The notes beneath the pieces are model-generated. The model was not told the origin of the DNA. It saw only the letters and a program-made list of their open reading frames with translations, and did no database searches. Both the position numbers and the translations under genes were made by a program. From Candidatus Omnitrophota bacterium (lineage in GTDB: Bacteria; Omnitrophota; Gorgyraeia; 2-01-FULL-45-10): a stretch of DNA of 10,521 nt. Where the stretch lies: positions 6,928 through 17,448 of the forward strand of contig PLLI01000059.1 of assembly GCA_003140915.1 (NCBI GenBank). Direction: 5' to 3'. Of the stretch, positions 1 to 6,193 are shown in pieces; the stretch's first letter is position 1, and every line of letters starts with the position of its first letter.

Positions 1-785
1 CCCGCGTATGTGTATGCCGCTATAATCGAAAGGTTTTTATTGGCAAGCCAGGCGGCGTGTACATCCCAGTAATCCGCATTCTTGAAATGATTGAAATCCG
101 GGCCTTGCTTATACTCGAACCCTGCAACCAAGTTGAACGGCAATACTACATCGGCATTGGCAAATCCTGTTAACCTGCTCTGCTTATCATATCCGAACAC
201 ACCTGTCGCATATGAGTTCGTCAGGAGAGCTCCTCCAGAGATAATAACCGGAAGAGGCAGCTGCGTGATAGTCTTCGAAGCTACCACATATCCATCCCAA
301 CCATCATGACGTACTTTCGGAAGCACATTATCGGTATTCTTATAGAGACCTCCTACCGATATCGCCGGCACGAATCCCAAGTTATTGAAATTCTCCGGCA
401 CTACGAGAAGCTTCAAACCAACATTATTCTTATTGTGACTTTTTGCGTCCTTCTGGTTGATGTTTTCGAAACCATACGAAACTTCGAGCCTGTCAAGGAT
501 AGTATCAGCTACGCCCACCGCAAACCAATTTACGCGCACATCGCTTAAATTGACATACCATGTGCCAAACTGCGGCTTTCCTATATATTTAGTGATCTCG
601 CCGATAGGGCCTTTATCCCAATCCGTTTTCTCCGGATCATTTGCTTTAGAGCCTGCTGTATAGGCTAGAGGGTTATAAGCGACACCCCCTACGCCTTCCA
701 GGTTATTAAAGGGCGCGCCTGCAAACGAACTGGTCGCGCTGAAAAATGTTAAAGCTGCTGCAACTACTAGAGTAAGGTATTTCAC
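1..785 (-). CDS. Secreted outer-membrane-type beta-rich protein, 3' end outside window
   Basis: The frame is open from a GTG at 785 to the window edge, giving 261 codons with no stop. The start is supported by AAGGAG seven bases upstream and by a classical signal peptide: Lys at position 2, a hydrophobic core, and a probable cleavage after Ser-Phe-Ala near residue 22. The mature part begins GAPFNNLEGVGG and then alternates polar and hydrophobic or aromatic residues (for example LDRLEVSYGFENI, FVPAISVGGLYK, LVAGFEYKQG), the pattern of transmembrane beta strands. The segment VNLSDVRVNWFAVGVADTIL followed by DRLEVSYGF reminds me of DUF3034-type outer-membrane proteins, but this family call is tentative. 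It follows rrf2 and yezD on the same strand after a 130-base gap in which I see no convincing promoter or terminator, so it may be the last gene of that unit. Substrate and function are unknown. Confidence 0.75.
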   Translation of the reverse strand, partial: MKYLTLVVAAALTFFSATSSFAGAPFNNLEGVGGVAYNPLAYTAGSKANDPEKTDWDKGPIGEITKYIGKPQFGTWYVNLSDVRVNWFAVGVADTILDRLEVSYGFENINQKDAKSHNKNNVGLKLLVVPENFNNLGFVPAISVGGLYKNTDNVLPKVRHDGWDGYVVASKTITQLPLPVIISGGALLTNSYATGVFGYDKQSRLTGFANADVVLPFNLVAGFEYKQGPDFNHFKNADYWDVHAAWLANKNLSIIAAYTYA

Positions 786-898
786 TGGGATTCTCCTTAA
801 GGTTCTTGTACCCCATACTCCAGTAGACTGGTTGCCGCGGCACTATTTTAGTTTGTATTTGAAATTCTTCCGGTAGTCCGGTATCTCTTCGACAATAT

Positions 899-915
899 GG
901 GATCCGCTCGATCCC
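899..915 (-). repeat. Short hairpin just after yezD stop
   Basis: GGGATC and GATCCC form a perfect 6-bp stem around a 5-base loop, starting on the base after the yezD stop codon. No U-run follows, so it is not a canonical intrinsic terminator. It could protect or process the mRNA between yezD and the membrane-protein gene, or be chance. Confidence 0.35.
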
Positions 916-1107
916 TTAAATACCACCCCCTTCTCCGCCAAGCCAGACGTCGTCAAAACGCTGCTTTTCCGTTACCTCTACCTGTATTATCTTAGAGTCG
1001 TGCACTTTGACGGTAATTGTCCCGAATTCCAGGCTCGTTACGGCATCGGCTATATTTTTGATTATCGCGTCATTTACGATATTTTTGGTCTTCATCTCTT
1101 TCGCCAT
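916..1107 (-). CDS. Small YezD-family (DUF2292) protein
   Basis: This 63-residue protein has the core of the YezD/DUF2292 family: a short helical N-terminus, then FGTITVKVHDSKIIQVEVTE and QRFD, a beta hairpin of the type G-[ST]-[IV]-x-[IV]-x-[IV]-x-D followed by a charged TEK-R-[FL] end. The family is known as a small protein of unknown molecular function, often beside sulfur-assimilation or cysteine genes. It is cytosolic: no signal peptide or membrane segment is visible. The ATG at 1107 lies 17 bases after the rrf2 stop, and AAGAGGA starts at that stop, giving rather long spacing of about 11 bases. An internal ATG four codons later lacks a better site. The tail GGEGGGI is glycine-rich. It is almost certainly co-transcribed with rrf2. 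Family assignment is by recognition of the pattern only. Confidence 0.75.
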   Translation of the reverse strand: MAKEMKTKNIVNDAIIKNIADAVTSLEFGTITVKVHDSKIIQVEVTEKQRFDDVWLGGEGGGI

Positions 1108-1124
1108 GTAGTTTCTTATTCCTC

Positions 1125-1565
1125 TTATATTGTATAGCTGAGAACCTGTTGCGCCGAATCTATCTGCGCGACAAGGTCTTCGAATGTTATTCGATCCACT
1201 ATCTCTGATGTTGCCTTAAAAACTTGCTGCCAGATATTCCTGAACGCGCATTTATACAGGTCTCCGCATCCCGAATAACCCTGTTTTACGCATGATATCG
1301 GCTCTATCGGGCCGTCCATGAACCTTATGATCTCTCCTACTGTTATCTTATCAGGCGGCCTTGATAATAAATACCCGCCCACCTTGCCGCGCCTACTCTC
1401 TATGAAACCGCCTCTCTTCAACTCTAATAATACCTGCTCAAGAAATTTGACAGGCGCGTCTATGCGCTTAGCTATATCGTGGATCGTTATCGGCTCACTG
1501 CTATAATGCCTCGCTAAATCCAGTATTGCCTTTAACGCGTAATCGCCTTTATACGTGATCTTCAT
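1125..1565 (-). CDS. Rrf2-family transcriptional regulator with three conserved cysteines
   Basis: The 146-residue protein begins MKITYKGDYALKAILDLARH, a typical Rrf2 start. A winged helix-turn-helix follows at about residues 25-70, with recognition-helix region APVKFLEQVLLELKRGGFIE and wing RRGKVGGYLLSRP. The dimerisation and sensor part carries C92, C100 and C106 (C-x7-C-x5-C), close to the C-x5-C-x5-C cluster motif of IscR and similar to NsrR-type proteins, so a [2Fe-2S] or [4Fe-4S] sensor is likely. A CymR-type cysteine sensor is less likely, because CymR lacks these cysteines. The start codon has AAGAGG four bases upstream. The gene is first in its own transcription unit, with a strong promoter upstream containing a dyad over the -10, suggesting autoregulation. 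yezD follows 17 bases downstream. The regulon is not evident from sequence. Fe-S status or sulfur supply are the likely signals. Confidence 0.88.
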   Translation of the reverse strand: MKITYKGDYALKAILDLARHYSSEPITIHDIAKRIDAPVKFLEQVLLELKRGGFIESRRGKVGGYLLSRPPDKITVGEIIRFMDGPIEPISCVKQGYSGCGDLYKCAFRNIWQQVFKATSEIVDRITFEDLVAQIDSAQQVLSYTI

Positions 1566-1596
1566 AATGCCTCTTTTCTATATAATCCCTATTGAC

Positions 1597-1628
1597 TTAG
1601 TAGAGTATACACTAATACAAAGATTTGT
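1597..1628 (-). promoter_or_regulatory. Candidate operator dyads over the rrf2 promoter
   Basis: Two inverted repeats overlap the promoter. TTAGT-N9-ACTAA (1597-1615) covers the -10 and start site. ACAAA-TC-TTTGT (1617-1628) covers the spacer and the end of the -35. Rrf2 proteins usually bind imperfect dyads and often repress their own gene. No good match to the full 25-base IscR type 1 box is visible, as the half-site spacing differs, so the site is inferred from position and symmetry only. Confidence 0.4.
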
Positions 1629-1649
1629 CAACTATTTTTTTAAAAAAAT
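1604..1649 (-). promoter_or_regulatory. Strong sigma70-type promoter of the rrf2-yezD unit
   Basis: On the minus strand a perfect -35 TTGACA (1631-1626) is separated by 16 bases from -10 TATACT (1609-1604). Just upstream of the -35 lies a 16-base perfect A/T palindrome, seven T followed by seven A flanked by A and T (1634-1649), placed where an UP element would be. The start site should fall near 1597, leaving a leader of about 30 bases before the rrf2 ATG at 1565. Confidence 0.8.
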
Positions 1650-1664
1650 GCCTTACCTGAATTC

Positions 1665-1696
1665 ACTGACCCGGAACGGTACTGACCCGGTCAGTA
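1665..1696. repeat. Tandem 10-mer and hairpin at the bioA 3' end
   Basis: ACTGACCCGG occurs twice, at 1665-1674 and 1681-1690 on the plus strand. The second copy forms part of a perfect 7-bp hairpin TACTGAC-CGG-GTCAGTA (1680-1696, minus-strand reading) which contains the bioA stop codon. The nearest T-run on the minus strand begins about 30 bases further on, so this is not a canonical terminator, although it may mark the bio operon's end. The 8-mer CCGGGTCA also occurs in the large hairpin at 5001-5049. Confidence 0.5.
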
Positions 1697-3025
1697 AACG
1701 GTAAGTATGCGATGGGCTTTATCTAGAATCAATTCGATCTCGGTCGTTTTTGTACATAACGGAAGAAAGAGATATATTATGTTACCCAGCGGCCGCAGGA
1801 TGAGGTGCTTCTTCAGCCCTTCCTTATATATACGTAACCCTATTCTCTCCTCAAAACCAAACGGTTCTTTGGTCTCTTTGTTTTTAACTAATTCCAGCGC
1901 ACCGATCATGCCTATCTGGCGCACATCATCCACTATCGAAAGGGCACGAAACTTTTCAAGGCCCGCGTGTAGCAGTTTTGATTTTTCGGTTAAATTTTCC
2001 AGCGTCTTCTCTTCTTCAAAGATATCGAGGCTGGCAAGAGCTGCGGCGCAGGCAATCGGGTTTGCGGTATAAGTATGGCCGTGATAAAAAGTTTTCTTAT
2101 TTTTATAATCGCCATAAAACGCTTTGTATATTGTATCTGTGATCAGCGTGACGCCCAAAGGAAGCGTGCCTGAAGTAATGCCTTTTGAAAGGCAGATGAA
2201 ATCAGGCTTTACGTTCGCGTGCTCGCAGGCAAACATCCTGCCAGTCCTGCCGAACCCCGTAGCGACTTCATCTAATATAAGGTGCACGCCGTATTTTTTC
2301 GCAAGCCTTGCCGCTTTTGACAGATATTCTTTCGGATAGATAATCATCCCGCCTGCGGCCATCACAAGCGGCTCCAAAATAATGGCCGCGATCTCTTTCG
2401 AGTGTTTTTTTAGTATATCTTCCAACGCATTAACACAGTCAATTTGGCAGTTTCCCCTATCCTTGCCCATAGGACAGCGGTAGCAATATGGTGACGGCGC
2501 CTTAAAGGACTTAAAAAATAACGGTGAGAAGATTTCGTTAAAGAGGTTTACCCCGCCTACGGACATCGCGCCGATAGTATCGCCGTGATAACCTGCGTCA
2601 AGAGAGACGAATCTGGCCTTATCTCTCTTGCCGATATTATGCCAGTACTGAAATGACATTTTGAGCGCCGTTTCTACGGCAGTGGAACCGTTGTCCGAGA
2701 AAAAAACCTTTTTGAGATCACCCGGCGCTATAGATACAAGTTTTTCGGCAAGACTTATTGCGTTTTTATGTGTAAATCCTGCGAAGAGGACATGGTCGAG
2801 CGATTTTAGCTGTTTTGTGATCGCCTCAACTATCTTCGGATGGTTGTGGCCGTGGACATTGCACCACCAGCTCGATATGGTATCGTAATAAAAGTTGCCG
2901 TGATTGTCATAGAGCTTAATGCCTTTCGCCCTCTCTATCAGGATGGGCGGAAAAGCACGGCAATCCTTCATCTGTGTATAAGGATGCCAGTTATATTTCA
3001 GGTCTTTTGCCAACCATTTATCCAT
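1691..3025 (-). CDS. bioA: Adenosylmethionine-8-amino-7-oxononanoate aminotransferase BioA
   Basis: BioA is a class III PLP aminotransferase that converts KAPA to DAPA using S-adenosylmethionine as amino donor. The 444 residues match the normal length. Visible signatures are WHPYTQ (residues 13-18), SSWWCNVHGHNHP (51-63), the PLP-phosphate region SDNGSTAVETA (110-120), Asp252 in LDEVATGFGRTG, catalytic Lys281 in LSKGIT, and HGHTYTANP for substrate binding. The W-W-x-N and HPYTQ motifs separate BioA from GabT/ArgD relatives. An insertion near residues 179-197 holds four cysteines, C181-x2-C184-x8-C193-x3-C197. I recall similar cysteines in other bacterial BioA proteins, so metal binding is possible but unproven. 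The ATG at 3025 overlaps the bioD end by 28 bases and has AAGGGA eight bases upstream, within bioD. It is the last gene of the biotin operon; about 60 bases separate its stop from the next promoter. Confidence 0.97.
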   Translation of the reverse strand: MDKWLAKDLKYNWHPYTQMKDCRAFPPILIERAKGIKLYDNHGNFYYDTISSWWCNVHGHNHPKIVEAITKQLKSLDHVLFAGFTHKNAISLAEKLVSIAPGDLKKVFFSDNGSTAVETALKMSFQYWHNIGKRDKARFVSLDAGYHGDTIGAMSVGGVNLFNEIFSPLFFKSFKAPSPYCYRCPMGKDRGNCQIDCVNALEDILKKHSKEIAAIILEPLVMAAGGMIIYPKEYLSKAARLAKKYGVHLILDEVATGFGRTGRMFACEHANVKPDFICLSKGITSGTLPLGVTLITDTIYKAFYGDYKNKKTFYHGHTYTANPIACAAALASLDIFEEEKTLENLTEKSKLLHAGLEKFRALSIVDDVRQIGMIGALELVKNKETKEPFGFEERIGLRIYKEGLKKHLILRPLGNIIYLFLPLCTKTTEIELILDKAHRILTVY

Positions 3026-3558
3026 ACAGGAATTCCCTTGGCGAATCTTCTGACTATCCGCGGGTTATCTTTTACTATCAACTTGTTTTCCTTTTTCGAA
3101 ACATTATTGAATAGCACACCGAGGACCTTCATCTGTCTGGCCCTCAATGCCTCCAGGCTCAATAGCGTATGATTGATCGCGCCGAGCTTATTTGCCGCAA
3201 CAAGCAGGACTGGCAATTTAAGTTCTTTTACGACATCTATAAATAACTTTTCCCCGGTCAGCGGCACAAGGATCCCGCCCGTACCTTCGACGATCACAAA
3301 ATCAAAATCGCGCGATAGCTTATTTAACCCTTTTCTGATCTTGCCAATTTTGATATTTTTGCCTTCGAGTTTTGCGGCAAGGTGAGGCGAGCCGGCAAAT
3401 TTAAATGAAAATATTGCCCGGCTCTTAACCACTCCTGTTTCGACCCATTTCTGCGTTGTGACCCTATATCCTTTATCCGTGAGATGACGCGCCAACAGGT
3501 TCGTAACGAAAGTTTTGCCCACGCCCGTATCCGTGCCTGCTATAAATATGACTTTCAC
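2998..3558 (-). CDS. bioD: Dethiobiotin synthetase BioD, unusually short
   Basis: BioD closes the ureido ring of dethiobiotin from DAPA, CO2 and ATP. I chose the GTG at 3558: GAGG lies seven bases upstream and the GTGA overlaps the bioC stop by four bases, giving 186 residues starting MKVIFIAGTDTG. A TTG 15 bases upstream is possible but has no better support. The P-loop GTDTGVGKT is at residues 8-16, the catalytic Lys37 in QKWVETG, SPHLAA near 57-62, the Mg-binding Glu91 in IVEGTGG, and the base-binding NN in LFNNVS. Compared with the roughly 220-residue family norm, about 24 residues are missing between VETG and FKFAGSPHLAA. That is the segment which normally carries a Ser-Asp-Ala with an Mg-binding Asp (D54 in E. 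coli). The frame is intact, so this is a deletion, not a frameshift. The rest looks functional and its operon place is normal. Confidence 0.93.
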   Translation of the reverse strand: MKVIFIAGTDTGVGKTFVTNLLARHLTDKGYRVTTQKWVETGVVKSRAIFSFKFAGSPHLAAKLEGKNIKIGKIRKGLNKLSRDFDFVIVEGTGGILVPLTGEKLFIDVVKELKLPVLLVAANKLGAINHTLLSLEALRARQMKVLGVLFNNVSKKENKLIVKDNPRIVRRFAKGIPVWINGWQKT

Positions 3559-4322
3559 TTCATTGCCTCGCAAAAGAATATCTGGTATGTCGCTTCTATC
3601 TTCCCAAAGCGCTTAAGGTATTCTTGTTCTATCCTGTCCAACAGGCCGGGGCTCCAAACCCTGCGCGGATTCGATCCCGCGCCTCGGGTACCTGAATATT
3701 TTATATTTTTCAAAAGTTCCTCTATGGAAGGATATGTTTCTTTTATCGCTTTTTCGTCTATGCGGACCTTCCCAAAATATTTTTTTAACATGCCGTCGAT
3801 GTGCCGCTTCGCGGGGAAAGAATCGGATGCTACCGTGAGATCCTTACCGACAGCGGCCTTCAAAGATGCTTTTAATTCAGCGAACGTTCCCGGGCCAAAA
3901 CTCGAAAATGCCAAGATGCCGCCGAATCGCGAAAGAGATAACGCTGATTTTTTGATGATATTCTCTAAGTCGCCGAACCAGTGAAAGGCGGCGTTAGAAG
4001 TGATAAGGTCGTACGGATACTCGAAACCCATCTCTTCGGCGTCCTGGACCATAAAATCTACTTTTGCGTCGCATATCTTCTCTTTAGCGACGGCCACCAT
4101 CTCACCTGAAATATCTATAGCCCTTATGCGGCTTGAGCCAAACCTTTTCCTTAAAAGCACGGTATAATTACCGGTCCCGCATCCTATCTCCAGAATACTA
4201 TTCACGTCATTGTCGGGCAATATCTCCATTAGGATTTCGGCTGCTTTATTTTGGATATCGGTATGTGCGTCGTATGTTCCGGCGTATTTAGAAAAATTTT
4301 TAACCAGCACGGCCTTATTCAT
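3555..4322 (-). CDS. bioC: Malonyl-ACP O-methyltransferase BioC
   Basis: BioC methylates malonyl-ACP (or CoA) with S-adenosylmethionine, disguising it for two rounds of fatty-acid elongation to pimeloyl-ACP methyl ester. The 255-residue cytosolic protein starts with the family's N-terminal FSKYAGTYDAHTDIQNKAAE helix. SAM motif I is LEIGCGTGNYT (residues 44-54) and the acidic loop is Asp70 in IRAIDIS. QDAEEMGF and the post-motif LITSNAAFHWFGDLE follow, then FGPGTFAELK, which is characteristic of BioC rather than of generic methyltransferases. The ATG at 4322 has AAGG six bases upstream and overlaps the bioH end by eight bases. The neighbouring bioH is its functional partner, as it removes the methyl group. 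Its length is that of E. coli BioC (about 250). No missing motif is seen. Confidence 0.95.
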   Translation of the reverse strand: MNKAVLVKNFSKYAGTYDAHTDIQNKAAEILMEILPDNDVNSILEIGCGTGNYTVLLRKRFGSSRIRAIDISGEMVAVAKEKICDAKVDFMVQDAEEMGFEYPYDLITSNAAFHWFGDLENIIKKSALSLSRFGGILAFSSFGPGTFAELKASLKAAVGKDLTVASDSFPAKRHIDGMLKKYFGKVRIDEKAIKETYPSIEELLKNIKYSGTRGAGSNPRRVWSPGLLDRIEQEYLKRFGKIEATYQIFFCEAMK

Positions 4323-5067
4323 AAAGTGCCTTTTTGAAGCCGCTGCTTAAGAACGGCATATGGCCCGCTCCTTTTAAAATAATTAAATCCATCCACGGAG
4401 CTTCTTTTTTGATGTTCAGCATACCGTCCACGGGAGCGATCCTGTCACTCTCTCCGTGAATAAGGCGCGTCCTGACTTTCCTTAATGTTTCCAGATTAAG
4501 TTCGGCCTTCTTTAGATAATCGAGCCCGTCGAGAAGATCCTCGGTCGCAATATCTTTCAAATAATCTTTCATCAAACCTTTTTTAAATAGGGCTAATTCT
4601 TCTTTTTCTTTCGTAGAAAAACACTCATGGTAAAATTTATAGAGATAGCCGTTTTTATTCGTCTCAATATATCCTTTTATTTTATCAGTATCCGTTACAT
4701 CGTATCTTTTGCGCATGCCTATAAGCGTAAGGTTTTTCACATGCTGCGGATATTTTGCCGCGAAATCCGCCGCCAGAAATCCGCCCATCGACCAGCCAAG
4801 GATGGACACCTCCTTGAAGGAATTCTCTTTGAAGCTCGCGAGAAGCGCAGGCTCAAAATCAAATGGTGAAAACATTACGGGCATTAAGTAATTAAAATTT
4901 AATTCGAGCGGATCGAATATCCTGTAGTCGCTCGCCCATCCGGGGATGAGAAGCAAGGTTTCCGGGAAACCTTTGTTAACAAACTTAAATTGAGCCTGTT
5001 TCCCGTCCGGGTCAGGAATCGGTTTACCTGGTTCCCGACCCGGACGGGATGTGGTTGGCGATGTCAT
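4315..5067 (-). CDS. bioH: BioH-type pimeloyl-ACP methyl ester esterase (alpha/beta hydrolase)
   Basis: This alpha/beta hydrolase has a clear catalytic triad: Ser93 in the nucleophile elbow GWSMGG, Asp208 in HGESDRIAP, His236 in GAGHMPF. The oxyanion region is LLLIPGWASDY near residues 38-48. The fold and its place between bioF and bioC, as in Pseudomonas bioBFHCD, indicate hydrolysis of pimeloyl-ACP methyl ester, ending the BioC route. Sequence resemblance to E. coli BioH is otherwise loose, so function rests mainly on context. The start is uncertain. ATG 5067 has AAAGG seven bases upstream but yields about 35 N-terminal residues rich in Pro, Gly, Arg and Asp, encoded by a long palindrome (5001-5049). 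A TTG two codons earlier is less likely. Without the palindrome-encoded residues the distance from start to the LIPGW motif would be near the family norm. It overlaps bioF by 44 bases. Confidence 0.85.
   Translation of the reverse strand: MTSPTTSRPGREPGKPIPDPDGKQAQFKFVNKGFPETLLLIPGWASDYRIFDPLELNFNYLMPVMFSPFDFEPALLASFKENSFKEVSILGWSMGGFLAADFAAKYPQHVKNLTLIGMRKRYDVTDTDKIKGYIETNKNGYLYKFYHECFSTKEKEELALFKKGLMKDYLKDIATEDLLDGLDYLKKAELNLETLRKVRTRLIHGESDRIAPVDGMLNIKKEAPWMDLIILKGAGHMPFLSSGFKKALYE
5001..5049 (-). repeat. 18-bp hairpin spanning the bioF stop and bioH N-terminus
   Basis: The arms 5001-5018 and 5032-5049 are complementary over 18 positions: a perfect 13-bp outer part built on TCCCGTCCGGGTC, one position that is G-U in the minus-strand RNA but A-C in the plus-strand RNA, then four more pairs. 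The 13-base loop (5019-5031) contains the bioF stop codon. No U-run follows, so it is not a simple terminator. It codes for SGSGT at the BioF end and for a Pro/Gly/Arg/Asp-rich stretch in BioH. It could be an inserted palindromic element or an mRNA stability structure. Confidence 0.8.
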
Positions 5068-6193
5068 TAACAAGCCTTTCTAAAGTCGCGATACCGTGAC
5101 CATAGGTTATCGAGAACCTGAGACGCGCCTCGCCCTTTGGCACTGTCGGAGGCCTTATCGGCATCACCCAGTAGCCTTTCTTCTGAAGGGCCTCGGCCAA
5201 ATTCAGCGCGGCGTGGTTCTCGCCGATAATCACCGGAACTATCTGGGAGGATCCCCTGGTTTCAAAACCTTTTGCTTTTAGCGCATTTCGAAAATATTCG
5301 GCTGACTTTAGAAGGGTCTCTCTGCGGTGAGGCTCCTCTTTTATCACTTCGATGCTCGCGAGGTTAGCGGCGATGATAGCCGGGGGGAGCGCTGTCGAAT
5401 AGATAAAACTTCTGCACTTGTTGACCATGTAGTCGATCATTTGCCCGGATGCGGCAAGATATGCGCCAAAGCTTCCGAGCGCTTTACTGAACGTGCCCAT
5501 TATAAGGTCGACCTTGTCCGAAAGCCCTTCTTCTTCGACAACTCCGGAACCGTTCTTGCCGTAAATACCGGTTGCGTGCGCTTCATCAACCATGAGTCTA
5601 CAGTCAAATTTCTCCTTTAGCGACACAAGACTTTTGAGATCGGGCCTATCGCCATCCATACTAAATATGGTCTCGGTAATTATCATGGCATTTTTAAATT
5701 TCGCTCTTTCCTTTATAAGCAGCGACTCCAGATGGCCGATGTCATTATGAGAAAACCTGAAAAATTTCACGCCTGACAACAGGAGACCGTCAATAATGCT
5801 CGCGTGATTCAATTTATCGGAAAATATACAATCGCCCGCGCCGTAGAGCGCGCTCACTATGCCGATATTTGCCTGATAACCTGAGTTAAATACGAGCGCG
5901 GCCTCTTTGCCTTTGAATTTCGCTACTGCCTTTTCGAGTTTATGGCATATATCAAGGTCCCCGCTCAAAAGACGCGAGCCCGATGAACCTGCGCCATAAG
6001 TCTCGAGCGCTTCTTGGGCGGCTTTTTTCAGTTTCGGATGATTGGAAAGGCCGAGATAATCGTTCGAGGAAAAATCTATGTACTCCTTCTTCCCGAAATA
6101 TATTTTTCCGTCTCGCCTGGATGCGGCAGGCCTTAATTTGCGCAATAGGCCCTCTTCAGCCCTTGATCTTAAAAATTCTTCTATCTTTTCCAT
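5024..6193 (-). CDS. bioF: 8-amino-7-oxononanoate synthase BioF
   Basis: BioF condenses pimeloyl-ACP (or CoA) with L-alanine to KAPA, releasing CO2; it is a PLP enzyme of the alpha-oxoamine synthase family. The 389 residues match the E. coli length (384). Signatures are FSSNDYLGLS (41-50), GAGSSGSRLLSGD (67-79), FNSGYQANIG (102-111), DKLNHASIIDG (126-136), Asp203 and His206 in VDEAHATGIYG, catalytic Lys237 in GTFSKALGSFG, and the C-terminal RPPTVPKGEARLRFSI. A glycine C-acetyltransferase (Kbl) would look similar, but the biotin context decides. The ATG at 6193 overlaps bioB by 13 bases. Its ribosome site is poor (purine-rich AGAGATAAAG), so coupling to bioB translation is likely. The last residues PSGSGTR come from the large palindrome at the bioF/bioH junction and are probably not part of the family core. 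Confidence 0.96.
   Translation of the reverse strand: MEKIEEFLRSRAEEGLLRKLRPAASRRDGKIYFGKKEYIDFSSNDYLGLSNHPKLKKAAQEALETYGAGSSGSRLLSGDLDICHKLEKAVAKFKGKEAALVFNSGYQANIGIVSALYGAGDCIFSDKLNHASIIDGLLLSGVKFFRFSHNDIGHLESLLIKERAKFKNAMIITETIFSMDGDRPDLKSLVSLKEKFDCRLMVDEAHATGIYGKNGSGVVEEEGLSDKVDLIMGTFSKALGSFGAYLAASGQMIDYMVNKCRSFIYSTALPPAIIAANLASIEVIKEEPHRRETLLKSAEYFRNALKAKGFETRGSSQIVPVIIGENHAALNLAEALQKKGYWVMPIRPPTVPKGEARLRFSITYGHGIATLERLVNDIANHIPSGSGTR

Noticed and set aside
1592..1609. IscR type 1 binding site over the rrf2 promoter
   Set aside because: One half-site (AGTAGAGTAT) is close to the consensus, but the other half is poor and the spacing between halves is four bases too short.
1634..1649. Seven-T/seven-A palindrome as a bidirectional terminator after bioA
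   Set aside because: There is no GC-rich stem directly before the T-run in the minus direction; its place just upstream of a perfect -35 fits an UP-type element better.
3484..3984. Plus-strand open frame of 166 codons
   Set aside because: It lies fully opposite bioC and bioD, shows no family motif, and is a shadow of the minus-strand codon pattern.
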